A stretch of 43,743 nucleotides of DNA from CBDUXT01 sp965371245. Lineage in GTDB: Bacteria; Planctomycetota; Phycisphaerae; UBA1845. Made by a program: the position numbers and the translations under genes. The DNA lies in NCBI GenBank assembly GCA_965371245.1, contig CBDUXT010000049.1:1-43743 (forward strand), read 5' to 3'. The notes beneath the pieces were generated by a model. The model was not told where the DNA came from and did not search any database. It worked only from the letters and a program-made list of their open reading frames with translations. Every line of letters begins with the position of its first letter. The stretch's first letter is position 1. Positions 1 through 8,178 of the stretch are shown piece after piece.

Positions 1-2535
1 CAGTCCGCGTCACACGTGGCCGATTCACCGGCATCGTCGCAGGTTTCACCCGCCGTCGTGTTCAGGGTGCCATCGCCACAGGTCGCTACGGTACAGTCCG
101 CGTTACACGTGGCCGATTCACCGGCATCATCGCACGTTTCACCCGCCGTCGTGTTCAGGGTGCCATCGCCACACACGACGGAAGTACAGTCAGCATCGCA
201 CATGGCCGATTCACCGGCGGCATCGCAATCCTCGAACCCCGTGTGCTTGAACCCGTCACCGCAGGTAGCGAGTTGGCAGCCCGACACGCAGGCATCGCTG
301 TTTGACCCATTGCCGTCTTCGCACTGCTCGCCGGCCGTCGGGTTCACGTCGCCGTCGCCGCAGACCGCGTCCGTGCAGTCCACGTCACACGTCGCTGACT
401 CACCGCCATCGTCACATTGCTCACCGGCGTCCACCACGCTGTCTCCGCAGCCGGGCAACTGGCATGTCAAACGACACGCATCCTGCACGGTGTTCGAATT
501 GGCGCCGCCGTTGTCGCATGCCTCACCGGCCGTGACGTTGAAGTTTCCATCGCCGCAGACCGGCGCCGAGCAATCATCATCACACGAGGCAGATTCGCCG
601 GCAGTATCGCACGTCTCCCCGGCGAGCGTGTTCGTGGTTCCATCGCCGCAGGTTGCAAATGTGCAATCGCTATCGCAAGTTGGTGATTCGCCGGAATCGT
701 CGCACTGCTCCACGCCGATACGAATGTGGCCGTCACCGCAGGTTGCATTCGTGCAGTTGGACAGGCACGCATCCGTGTTGTCAACATTTCCGTCATCACA
801 GTCTTCGCCGACATCCTGGATCCCGTCACCGCAAGTGGCGAGCTGACAATCGCTCTGACAACCATCTCCGTCGGCGGTATTGCCGTCGTCGCACACCTCT
901 CCGGCAGTGAGGTTGAGCCTGCCGTCACCGCATACGGCGACGGTACAGTCGTCATCGCAGGTCGCCGTTTCACCTGCGTCGTCACAGTCTTCGCCGGCGG
1001 AGGCGTTTCGAACGCCGTCGCCGCAGGAAGCCAGCGTACAGTCGGCGTCGCAGGCTGCCGATTCCCCGGAGTCATCGCAGATTTCCCCGGACGACGTGTT
1101 GAGCGTCCCGTCTCCGCAACTGGCGAAGGTGCAATCGTCGTCGCAGGTCGGTGATTCTCCGGCCGTGTCGCACTGTTCGACCCCAATATGAACGAGCCCG
1201 TCACCACAGACGGCGTTTGTGCAATCAGAAAGACACGCATCGTTGTCGTTACTATTTCCGTCGTCACACTCCTCGCCGACATCGGTCACGCCATCGCCAC
1301 AACTGGCCAGCAGGCAGTTACCCTGGCAGCCGTCTCCATCAATGTTGTTGCCGTCGTCGCACGCCTCACCGGCCACGGTGTTCAGATTTCCGTCGCCACA
1401 GACGACGGCCGTACAATCGTCGTCGCAACCGGCCGTTTCACCCCCACCGTCGCAGGTCTCGCCGGCCGAAGCGTTATGGACGCCGTCCCCACAGACCGCC
1501 AGCGTACAGTCCGTATCGCAAACGGCGGACTCACCACCGGCGTCACAGATTTCACCGGCTGACGTATTAAGCGTACCGTCCCCGCAGGTGGCAAAGGTGC
1601 AGTCGGCATTGCATGTCGGCGATTCTCCGGTATCGTCACACTGCTCGACGCCGACATGCACGGCGCCGTCACCGCAGACCGCGTTGTTGCAGGAATTCAG
1701 ACAGGCGTCGGTGTTGTCCGTGTTGCCGTCGTCACACTCTTCCCCTGCGTCCGTGATCGCGTCTCCGCACATGGCGAGCTGACAGTCGCTCTGACAGCCG
1801 TCTCCATCAACGGTGTTCCCGTCGTCGCACACCTCCCCCGCCAACGTGTTGAGCGTGTTGTCGCCGCAGACGGCAACGCTGCAGTCAGCGTCGCACGTCG
1901 CCGATTCGCCTCCGTCATCGCAGGCCTCACCGGCGGTTGCGTTCACCGTACCGTCGCCACAGCTCACTACGGTACAATCTGCGTCACACGTGGCCGTTTC
2001 GCCTGACTCGTCACAGATCTCCCCCGCCGATGTGTTGAGTGTGCCGTCCCCGCAGTTGGCGAAGGTGCAGTCAGTATTGCATGTGGGCGACTCCCCGTTA
2101 TCGTCACACTGCTCGACACCGACATGAACGGCGCCGTCACCGCACACCGCGTTCTTGCAGGAGTTCAAGCACGCGTCGGTGTTGTCCGTGTTGCCGTCGT
2201 CACACTCTTCGCCGGCGTCGTTGACGTTGTCTCCGCAAATGGCGAACTGGCAGTTGCTTTGACAGCCGTCTCCATCAAGGGTGTTCCCGTCGTCACACGC
2301 CTCGCCGGCCAACGCGTTGAGCGTGTTGTCGCCGCAGACCGCAAGCGAGCAATCCGCGTCGCAGCGGTTCGATTGACCTCCATCGTCACACGCTTCACCG
2401 GCCGACACGTTCAGTTTTCCGTCGCCGCACTGGGCGGTCGTACAATCAGCGTTGCACGTTGCGGATTCTCCACCGGTATCGCAGGCCTCGCCCGGCTGCG
2501 GCACGCCATCGCCGCAGTCAGCGCCGGCTGAGCCG
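1..2535 (-). repeat. DUF4215 tandem repeat array with 469-bp super-repeat
   Basis: On the minus strand the DNA encodes consecutive Cys-rich units of about 75-90 bp. A distinctive unit reading DGDGCQ..CQ recurs near 2265, 1796, 1328 and 857, a spacing of 469, 468 and 471 bp. About six units therefore form a higher-order module that was itself duplicated at least three times. Copies are diverged but reading frame is kept throughout. The array continues past base 1. Confidence 0.88.
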
Positions 2536-4064
2536 GAGATGTTAAAGCTCACGACGTCCTCGGCCTCGTCGCCGACGTTGTCTTCGACCGACATGCGGAT
2601 CGAGTCGCTGCCGGCCGTTGGAGGTGCCGTGTAGATGCGTGTCACTTCCACGGTGGAGTCGCCCGCCGCGGGCGTGACGTCGGATGTGCAAGTCGGACTT
2701 GCGATCCCGCCGCGACTTGGCGCCTCGAAGCAGACCGTATAAGGCGGGGTTCCGCCCGAGAGGCTCGCGGTCACGGTTGTTGTTTGGTTGGGAGCCACCG
2801 CCGGAGTGTCCGCGAACGCCACGATGCCAAGCTGCGTCTCGGAACTGACAACCAAAGTTGCCGTTCCCTCGTCCTGGTTGCCCGCGGCGTCCTTCACTCG
2901 AACGGTGAAGACGACATTCCCCGTTTCGCGGGCGGCCGTGTAGGTCGCCTCGGCCGCGGTCGATCCGTCGGCGCTCGCGCTGTCCGGAAGCGGAAGCGCG
3001 GAAAACTGAGATTCAACTGCAGCGCTAGTGAGCGAGGAATCCTCTGCCAGGGTCCAGCAAACGCAGTACGCGGCGCCGTTGTTGTCTGGGACAATGCAAT
3101 CTCCCGGCAAGCCGCAATCATCCGGAGGCGCACTGAACGGCTCGCCGCCGGCGATCGTTGCGGACAACATCACGATCCCTTCGGGCGTGACCGTGGGGCT
3201 ATCCGACGCGAGCGACACGGAAAGCGGACCCTCCGGACGACGGACCGTCAGCGGAACCCTACGCACGACCAGCCGCTCAACGCACAGGAACCCGTTGCCG
3301 TCCGAGCGCTGCTGATCGTTGGAGTCCAACAACGGTTCCACGACGTTCTCAAGGTCGAGCACGTCACACAGAACGGGGTTGTCGTTGTCATCCGTTACGA
3401 GAGCGCCTTCGTCATCGGTGCATTGCGTTGTGTCGATCACCTCACACAGCAGCGCTCCACCGGCGTCATCCGTTATCGGGTCTCCCTCGGCATCGACGCA
3501 CGCCGCGCAGGCCAAGGCCGTGGCGACTGTGACGGTCACCCTTGTATCCTGGTTATTCACCACCGGGGCACCCGGATCACGAACCACCGAAACCGTCGCT
3601 GTGGCTTGCGAGCCCGGTCCTTCCCCGATCGCGGACAACTCGAGCGGACCATCCGACGAAACCGCCCACAGGAAGTACGCCTCTCGGCTTGCCGTCGCGG
3701 TGAGGATTGCGGAGGAAGCACTGACATCGCCGCGCACGAGCGTGCTGCGATCGGCCGACACAAGGATCGTCAGCGGAGCCGGAACCGGCGGCCCTCCCGC
3801 GCCCGGATCGATCGGGACACACGTTCCGCCGCCCGGGCACTCGATCGAGACGTCGCCGTTGGGATCGCAACCCTGGGTGTCTCTGGTTCCGCCGTCGCAG
3901 GTTCCCTCTCCGGGCGGAACGACAATCGGGCCATCGGTTGTACCGGGACAACCCGTCGTCATCACCAAGGACGCGGCCGCTACACCGACCAGCATCACCA
4001 ATAAGCTTGAACGCATTCTACAGACCCCGTTTGAAACCTTGATTCGAATCGACCGCTTGGTCAT
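1..4064 (-). CDS. Giant DUF4215-repeat lipoprotein, C-terminus beyond the window
   Basis: The minus frame from ATG 4064 to base 1 is open for about 1,354 codons. I chose 4064 because AAGGGGAG lies 8 nt upstream; an in-frame ATG at 4016 is the alternative and would give a shorter signal peptide. The N-terminus has basic residues, then a hydrophobic run (LLVMLVGVAAASLVM) ending in TTGC, so a lipoprotein with Cys39 as lipid anchor is likely. Residues about 40-510 are Ala/Thr/Val/Asp-rich beta-type sequence with Ig-like features. From about residue 511 onward there are tandem units of roughly 26 residues with the pattern CGDG..N..AGE.CDDGGES..CD.DC, which is the DUF4215 / Myxococcus cysteine-rich repeat (TIGR02232-like). 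Some units carry DGNTDNTDAC. Such proteins are secreted or surface-exposed, with paired Cys likely forming disulfides and Asp-rich loops possibly binding metal. Ligand and function are unknown. It lies just downstream of a FecR-like protein and a barrel protein on the same strand. Confidence 0.9.
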   Translation of the reverse strand, partial: MTKRSIRIKVSNGVCRMRSSLLVMLVGVAAASLVMTTGCPGTTDGPIVVPPGEGTCDGGTRDTQGCDPNGDVSIECPGGGTCVPIDPGAGGPPVPAPLTILVSADRSTLVRGDVSASSAILTATASREAYFLWAVSSDGPLELSAIGEGPGSQATATVSVVRDPGAPVVNNQDTRVTVTVATALACAACVDAEGDPITDDAGGALLCEVIDTTQCTDDEGALVTDDNDNPVLCDVLDLENVVEPLLDSNDQQRSDGNGFLCVERLVVRRVPLTVRRPEGPLSVSLASDSPTVTPEGIVMLSATIAGGEPFSAPPDDCGLPGDCIVPDNNGAAYCVCWTLAEDSSLTSAAVESQFSALPLPDSASADGSTAAEATYTAARETGNVVFTVRVKDAAGNQDEGTATLVVSSETQLGIVAFADTPAVAPNQTTTVTASLSGGTPPYTVCFEAPSRGGIASPTCTSDVTPAAGDSTVEVTRIYTAPPTAGSDSIRMSVEDNVGDEAEDVVSFNISGSAGADCGDGVPQPGEACDTGGESATCNADCTTAQCGDGKLNVSAGEACDDGGQSNRCDADCSLAVCGDNTLNALAGEACDDGNTLDGDGCQSNCQFAICGDNVNDAGEECDDGNTDNTDACLNSCKNAVCGDGAVHVGVEQCDDNGESPTCNTDCTFANCGDGTLNTSAGEICDESGETATCDADCTVVSCGDGTVNATAGEACDDGGESATCDADCSVAVCGDNTLNTLAGEVCDDGNTVDGDGCQSDCQLAMCGDAITDAGEECDDGNTDNTDACLNSCNNAVCGDGAVHVGVEQCDDTGESPTCNADCTFATCGDGTLNTSAGEICDAGGESAVCDTDCTLAVCGDGVHNASAGETCDGGGETAGCDDDCTAVVCGDGNLNTVAGEACDDGNNIDGDGCQGNCLLASCGDGVTDVGEECDDGNSNDNDACLSDCTNAVCGDGLVHIGVEQCDTAGESPTCDDDCTFASCGDGTLNTSSGEICDDSGESAACDADCTLASCGDGVRNASAGEDCDDAGETATCDDDCTVAVCGDGRLNLTAGEVCDDGNTADGDGCQSDCQLATCGDGIQDVGEDCDDGNVDNTDACLSNCTNATCGDGHIRIGVEQCDDSGESPTCDSDCTFATCGDGTTNTLAGETCDTAGESASCDDDCSAPVCGDGNFNVTAGEACDNGGANSNTVQDACRLTCQLPGCGDSVVDAGEQCDDGGESATCDVDCTDAVCGDGDVNPTAGEQCEDGNGSNSDACVSGCQLATCGDGFKHTGFEDCDAAGESAMCDADCTSVVCGDGTLNTTAGETCDDAGESATCNADCTVATCGDGTLNTTAGETCDDAGESATCDAD

Positions 4065-4136
4065 CACGCACGCTCCCCTTCTTTACCCTCTACACCTGGG
4101 TGCTATCACTTGGCGGCATCCGTGCGATATGTTCAT

Positions 4137-4162
4137 GCCCGCCCGGTCCTTCTGGGGCGGGC
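4137..4162 (-). terminator. GC-rich hairpin after the FecR-like gene
   Basis: GCCCGCCC (4137-4144) pairs perfectly with GGGCGGGC (4155-4162) around a 10-nt loop. It sits 12 bp past the stop of the minus-strand gene ending at 4174. No U-run follows, so it may be an attenuator or an RNA-stabilising stem rather than a strong terminator. Confidence 0.45.
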
Positions 4163-4173
4163 CCATGGCGCCC

Positions 4174-5223
4174 TTACGGGCGACCCAGCCGAATCGGGAG
4201 CGTCAGAGTCGTGACGTTCACAAACAACGCCCCCGTTCCCGACTGACCCGAAATACCGATGATCCGCGAGCCGGCGAAGCGCCTTGCGGCGACGACCGTC
4301 CCGGGAATGTTGGATTCAACAAGTGTTTGAGCCACGCTGGGACGCGGCCGAACCGGCGTTGCCCCCGTACTGCCAGTCGATGTCGTGAGCACCGGCCTGG
4401 CCTGGTCGAAGACCAGGCTCGGCTCCACCTCGGAGCTCAGCAACTCCTGCGCGCCGCCACCGAGAGCCGTCACGGGCGTGAAGTCGCCGGCTTCGGCATC
4501 CTCAAGCCACTTGACACTCTGCCCGTTGGCGAAGCGCCACGCGCTGGCCGCCACCGTCTCAGGAACCACGAGGCCGGCCTGTGCGTCAGGGACCGGGTCC
4601 CCGAGGACAGCGAGTGTCCGCTGGTGCCCCTCTGAAACAACGACGCCGTTGGCGTTGATGGGACGGTCAGCGGCATCGAAGATCGCTCCTTGGGGAACGC
4701 CCCGCTCAAACAGAAGCAGTTCACCGCGCCGCGCCGAATAAGTGATCTTGCCAGCCGCAACCTCCACGACGAAGGACGCATCCCTCGAAAGGACGTAGCC
4801 CGCCGGCCCGCCGGCGATTTCGGCGCCAAGAACGAGCCAATTGCCGGCACCTGCCCTGCGGACCATCGTCACGCGGCCGGAGGCGACGATTACGTTGAGG
4901 CTGTGGTCCGGCGAGGACGCCTCCGTGAAGCGGACATCGGCGGACTCGCTCAAATAGAGCACGGCGCCCGAGTTGGGAAACAACACGACGGCCGTTCCGG
5001 CGGCGTGGGTACGAATCCGGCCGCCTTCGATCAATTCACTGCTCTTTGCCAGCGTCATCGCATCGACCGAGATTTCGCCATCCCCGTGATCGACCGTCAC
5101 CCCCTGCCCATCGACGATGGTCAGAAACGCGGAGTCGTCCCGCGGAGGTGGCTGCGAAAAGGCCGTCGCGTTCCCGACGAAAACCGGAACCGCCGCGAGG
5201 AGCGCTCGAACGACATGTCTCAT
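4174..5223 (-). CDS. FecR-like exported protein
   Basis: From ATG 5223 the protein has 349 residues. GGAG lies 8 nt upstream and the sequence opens directly with a signal peptide (MRHVVRALLAAVPVFVG, cleavage near FSQ). An in-frame ATG at 5247 overlaps the upstream stop as TGATG and would add eight residues (MARTGDGS), so translational coupling is possible. The N-terminal half resembles FecR domains: a short barrel-like stretch with a G.I.T...G..V..FP..G....L metal-free pattern (IRTHAAGTAVVLFPNSGAVL), followed by SGRVTMV. Many planctomycete and cyanobacterial FecR proteins are periplasmic and not linked to iron. The C-terminal half is low-motif beta-type sequence ending near LPIRLGRP. Its place between a barrel protein and a giant lipoprotein suggests a periplasmic accessory of an envelope system. 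The precise role is unknown. Confidence 0.8.
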   Translation of the reverse strand: MRHVVRALLAAVPVFVGNATAFSQPPPRDDSAFLTIVDGQGVTVDHGDGEISVDAMTLAKSSELIEGGRIRTHAAGTAVVLFPNSGAVLYLSESADVRFTEASSPDHSLNVIVASGRVTMVRRAGAGNWLVLGAEIAGGPAGYVLSRDASFVVEVAAGKITYSARRGELLLFERGVPQGAIFDAADRPINANGVVVSEGHQRTLAVLGDPVPDAQAGLVVPETVAASAWRFANGQSVKWLEDAEAGDFTPVTALGGGAQELLSSEVEPSLVFDQARPVLTTSTGSTGATPVRPRPSVAQTLVESNIPGTVVAARRFAGSRIIGISGQSGTGALFVNVTTLTLPIRLGRP

Positions 5224-5246
5224 CGATCCATCTCCGGTTCGTGCCA

Positions 5247-7529
5247 TCAGTTGATCGTGAAAGCGACACTAAGACCGTAAACCACGCGATCGTATGAAAA
5301 AATCGCCTGTCCCGTTCGGTCTACCACGTTGCTGTCGTCCTCGGTCCAGGAAGCAGCCAATCGGACGGTCATCAGCGACCGGTCCATTTCGAGCGTATAC
5401 CGGTTGTTGACGTGCCCTTCCTCAAGGACAAAGGTCCTCGTCAAAGCCACGCCGTACTGCTGGACGAAGTCGTTTCGGCCGCGTCGATGAAAATCGACGA
5501 GACTTCCCTGGGAATAATCCTCCCACTCGAACTGGGCGGAGGCATCGAGCCTCCAACCCCTGGGGAGAGGCACTTCGGCTCCCAGGAGAAACGAAATCGC
5601 GGTGCGATCGAACTCATCACCGTCCGTTGAATCCCAGTAGTAGGTGACGCCGACGAAGGGCGTCAGATACCGTTCCAAACCGTCCTCCGTATCCTGCACG
5701 AAGCTGGCGTCTTCCGGGCGGCCCCACGGCTCCCATCCCTTCGCCTCATAAATCTTCGTCATCTCCAACGCTTTGTAGCGACAGAGAACGCCCACCCCGA
5801 AGTAGGTACCGTCACGGTTGAAGGCGCGATTGGGCAACGGCTCGAAGTAGTTGCGAATTTCATACCGAAAGAAAAACTCCGTCCGTGCCCGCCGCTCATC
5901 CGAATACACACGAACGCTTGGCGTAAGCGTATGAGACGACAGGAAACCCTGACGCCCCAACAGCGAATAGTCGTAATCGTACTGCAGGGCCAGGAACACG
6001 GGGCCAAACGACCCGCCGACCGATGCTGGCGGGATTTCGTATTGCAAAGCCAAGCTACCGCCGTACGCCTGTTGATCGAACTCATCGACGTCAGCATTCC
6101 ACAACTGAGACGTGCGCGCCTGAAACCCAAAGCTGAGTTGATCCGTTATGTCTTTAGTATAGTCAAGCGCTGCCCCGGCAGTAAACCCGAAATCGCGTTC
6201 GCGGGAGATATCGCGCGGCAGGTCGGTGCGCTCACCGAGGAGTACCACGTTCGTGTCACGTCGCAGGCCCGAGAAAAACGACAGGCTCAAGTCTTCCCGA
6301 AGCCGTGCCGAAACCGTATCGGTGCGAAGGTCGCCGATAAGCTCTCGCTGCAGTCCGACCAACGTGGGTATCTGGGTAGCCCGCCGGCCCAGATGCGTGC
6401 CCGCGAGGTCCAACCGTGCCGCCTCACTCAACCAACGCTCCGCTTCGTCCAGAAGCCTGTTTCGCCGCAACGTGTCGCGCTCGTCGGCGGCACGGAACGG
6501 AAGGATCAGACCCACGTACAAGGCGGCGAAGCTCTGATATTGACCGGCTTCCGCGTCGCCGGCTATGTCCTGCATGTACCCTTGGGCATCCTCGAGCTTT
6601 CGGACCTCATCGGCGCTGGACGCGCGCCGCTCGCGCTCCGACCGGAGCGGCACGCCTTGCCGATAAAGAAGGATTCCGAGGAAGAACTTCGTGCGAACGG
6701 CGTCGCCGTGTGCCAGGTCGGTGTCAAGCAACGCGAGAAGCGAACGAGTGGCCGACTCAAGCCGAGCCCGCCCGTCGGCACGCAGCGCTTCGACCGGGCG
6801 TCCCGTTTCGTCCGGGCCGACTTCACCTTCCAGGATCCCCACCGCCCGCCGCTCATCGATGCGCGCCACGTTGGCGTTCGCCAGCACATCGATGAGCCGC
6901 ACAACCGTCGTTGGATCGACCAGCCTCATGAGCGCGGCGAGGTCCGCAAGCATGCGGTTGTACTGATCGCGCTCGCGGGCCGCCAACTCGTGGAAGCGCT
7001 TCTGCGCGGATCGAAGATCAACGACTAGTTCGTCGCGCGGCTTGTCCTTCGCGCTCGTTGCTACGCTGCGAAGCCGCTCTTCACGCCGTCGCGTAGCCTC
7101 CGTCACCCTTCCCTCGGCTGACTCGGGATCATGCGTGCCCGCCGGCGCCGGCGGCTCGCGAAGAAGTGCCTCCAGGGCCGCGGGATCGTCGAGCAGACCG
7201 AGAACCTCTCGGGCACGCCCGATATCCGCCTTTTCGCCGCGTTTGTCACCGCGCTCAGCAAGGGCGAGCCTTCCGGAGGACAGTGCACGAAACAGCAGTG
7301 CCGTCGGATTCTCAGGTTCCTGAACCAGCACCCACGTGAACCGCTCGATCGCGTTCTCACAGGCCGACCGCTGTAGCTCCGCGCCCAGTCGTTGACATTG
7401 CAGGTAGTGGTGGATCCCCTCGTTGAGCGCCACTACAACGTCGGGGCTGGGGGCGACCTGCGCATGGGACACATCGATACGAGCGACCAGAGCGGCTATG
7501 AGGAGGGTCGCGGCGGAGCACTTGTCCAT
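5247..7529 (-). CDS. Outer-membrane protein: TPR/helical N-terminus and C-terminal beta-barrel
   Basis: ATG 7529 (760 residues) is preferred because AGGG lies 8 nt upstream; a GTG at 7538 is also open but has no site. The signal peptide is MDKCSAATLLIAALVARIDV, cleaved near SHAQ. Residues about 30-110 look TPR-like (ENAIERFTWVLVQEPENPTAL). Residues 110-400 are charged and helical, with one further TPR-like pair. From about 415 to the end the sequence alternates hydrophobic and polar residues in amphipathic strands with Gly/aromatic girdles (GFTAGAALDYT, SLALQYEIP, YGLSVAFTIN), typical of an outer-membrane barrel. A TPR domain fused to a C-terminal barrel is the layout of SLAM (surface lipoprotein assembly modulator, DUF560) proteins. 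A generic TPR-porin is equally possible. Its stop overlaps the possible start of the FecR-like gene. Confidence 0.75.
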   Translation of the reverse strand: MDKCSAATLLIAALVARIDVSHAQVAPSPDVVVALNEGIHHYLQCQRLGAELQRSACENAIERFTWVLVQEPENPTALLFRALSSGRLALAERGDKRGEKADIGRAREVLGLLDDPAALEALLREPPAPAGTHDPESAEGRVTEATRRREERLRSVATSAKDKPRDELVVDLRSAQKRFHELAARERDQYNRMLADLAALMRLVDPTTVVRLIDVLANANVARIDERRAVGILEGEVGPDETGRPVEALRADGRARLESATRSLLALLDTDLAHGDAVRTKFFLGILLYRQGVPLRSERERRASSADEVRKLEDAQGYMQDIAGDAEAGQYQSFAALYVGLILPFRAADERDTLRRNRLLDEAERWLSEAARLDLAGTHLGRRATQIPTLVGLQRELIGDLRTDTVSARLREDLSLSFFSGLRRDTNVVLLGERTDLPRDISRERDFGFTAGAALDYTKDITDQLSFGFQARTSQLWNADVDEFDQQAYGGSLALQYEIPPASVGGSFGPVFLALQYDYDYSLLGRQGFLSSHTLTPSVRVYSDERRARTEFFFRYEIRNYFEPLPNRAFNRDGTYFGVGVLCRYKALEMTKIYEAKGWEPWGRPEDASFVQDTEDGLERYLTPFVGVTYYWDSTDGDEFDRTAISFLLGAEVPLPRGWRLDASAQFEWEDYSQGSLVDFHRRGRNDFVQQYGVALTRTFVLEEGHVNNRYTLEMDRSLMTVRLAASWTEDDSNVVDRTGQAIFSYDRVVYGLSVAFTIN

Positions 7530-7601
7530 AAAAAACACCCTGTCGTCTGCCGAGGAGGGTCCACGGCACCCGTCGTTGGTTGCGAACCGGACCGAGGCTT
7601 C

Positions 7602-7808
7602 CTACGGCGCGTCCGCGCCTGGCTGCGTGGCCGAGCCGAGAATCGCGGCCTCGATGGCGGCGGACGTCGTGTTGACCACGGTGCGAATGACCGAGGACAC
7701 CGCAAACTCGCGGAACTGCAGGCTTGTGATGCCGCAGGGCCCGGCCAGCAAGGCCCCTCCTGCCAGCACGGCGCCCAGCGACAGCCGGCGCCAAGTGGTG
7801 TTCCTCAT
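7602..7808 (-). CDS. Small exported hypothetical protein (68 aa)
   Basis: ATG 7808 has GGATAGG about 5 nt upstream. The N-terminus (MRNTTWRRLSLGAVLAGGAL) is a plain secretion signal ending in AGPCG, so Cys25 could be lipidated although the -1 Pro is unusual. The mature part (GITSLQFREFAVSSVIRTVV) is short, Ser/Thr/Ala/Val-rich and probably helical. It lies 45 bp downstream of another tiny exported gene with the same C-x-I-T start to its mature region, so the two look like diverged paralogues. Function is unknown. It may be an envelope component of the barrel operon below it. Confidence 0.68.
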   Translation of the reverse strand: MRNTTWRRLSLGAVLAGGALLAGPCGITSLQFREFAVSSVIRTVVNTTSAAIEAAILGSATQPGADAP

Positions 7809-7853
7809 CCCTACCTATCCTTTCAGCACGAAGCGTGGACCCCTGTCGTTGGC

Positions 7854-8018
7854 CTAGAGCGACCGAACGAGGTTGTCCAAGAGGAAAATGGCGACGTCCG
7901 ACGCGAAGGAAAGCTGCGCCCGAAGCAGCAAATCCGGGTCGGTAATCGCGCAGCTTTGGAAAAGACACCCGCCGGCAAGACACGACCAGATCGTGAGCCG
8001 TTTCAACCGAGTTCTCAT
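7854..8018 (-). CDS. Small exported hypothetical protein (54 aa)
   Basis: ATG 8018 with AGGTGG upstream opens a 54-codon frame ending at TAG 7856-7854. The start MRTRLKRLTIWSCLAGG is a basic/hydrophobic signal, followed by CLFQSC, so a lipoprotein cleavage before Cys18 or Cys23 is possible. The mature part (AITDPDLLLRAQLSFASDVA) is followed by a short hydrophobic end, IFLLDNLVRSL. It lines up with the 68-residue protein just downstream at the C-x-I-T motif, and the two share a signal-plus-short-helix design. It is first in the leftward transcription unit, behind a TTGACA-type promoter. Function is unknown. Confidence 0.6.
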   Translation of the reverse strand: MRTRLKRLTIWSCLAGGCLFQSCAITDPDLLLRAQLSFASDVAIFLLDNLVRSL

Positions 8019-8087
8019 AGGGGTTCCACCTGGGGCCGTATCAACCGATTCGCCGCGGCTGGATGTGCCGATCCAGCGTGCCCTGAA

Positions 8088-8116
8088 AACCTAGTGCAGC
8101 CGCGCGCGTCTGTCAA
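8088..8116 (-). promoter_or_regulatory. Candidate sigma-70-type promoter for the small exported proteins and barrel genes
   Basis: Read on the minus strand, a perfect TTGACA (8116-8111) is followed after 17 bp by TAGGTT (8093-8088). The -10 box matches the consensus TATAAT at three of six positions. It would give a leader of about 60-65 nt before ATG 8018. Confidence 0.42.
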
Positions 8117-8138
8117 GTGGAGCCCGAAGACCGACCGG

Positions 8139-8160
8139 CCGGCTGCGAAGGCTCAGCCGG
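8139..8160 (-). terminator. Hairpin downstream of the pseudokinase gene
   Basis: CCGGCTG (8139-8145) and CAGCCGG (8154-8160) form a perfect 7-bp stem with an 8-nt loop, 18 bp after the stop of the minus-strand gene ending at 8179. No T-run follows. It separates that gene from the promoter of the next unit. Confidence 0.42.
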
Positions 8161-8178
8161 GCAATGGCAAATGGTAAA

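Noticed and set aside
16..846. Long plus-strand open frames over the left end, rich in Ser/Pro/His
   Set aside because: They are antisense shadows of the DUF4215 array; the repeating composition keeps several frames open. Only the minus frame gives the Cys-rich repeat.
1..2535. Regular DNA repeats that could be mistaken for a CRISPR array
   Set aside because: Units are 75-90 bp, diverged, in frame and protein-coding; there are no unique spacers or cas genes.
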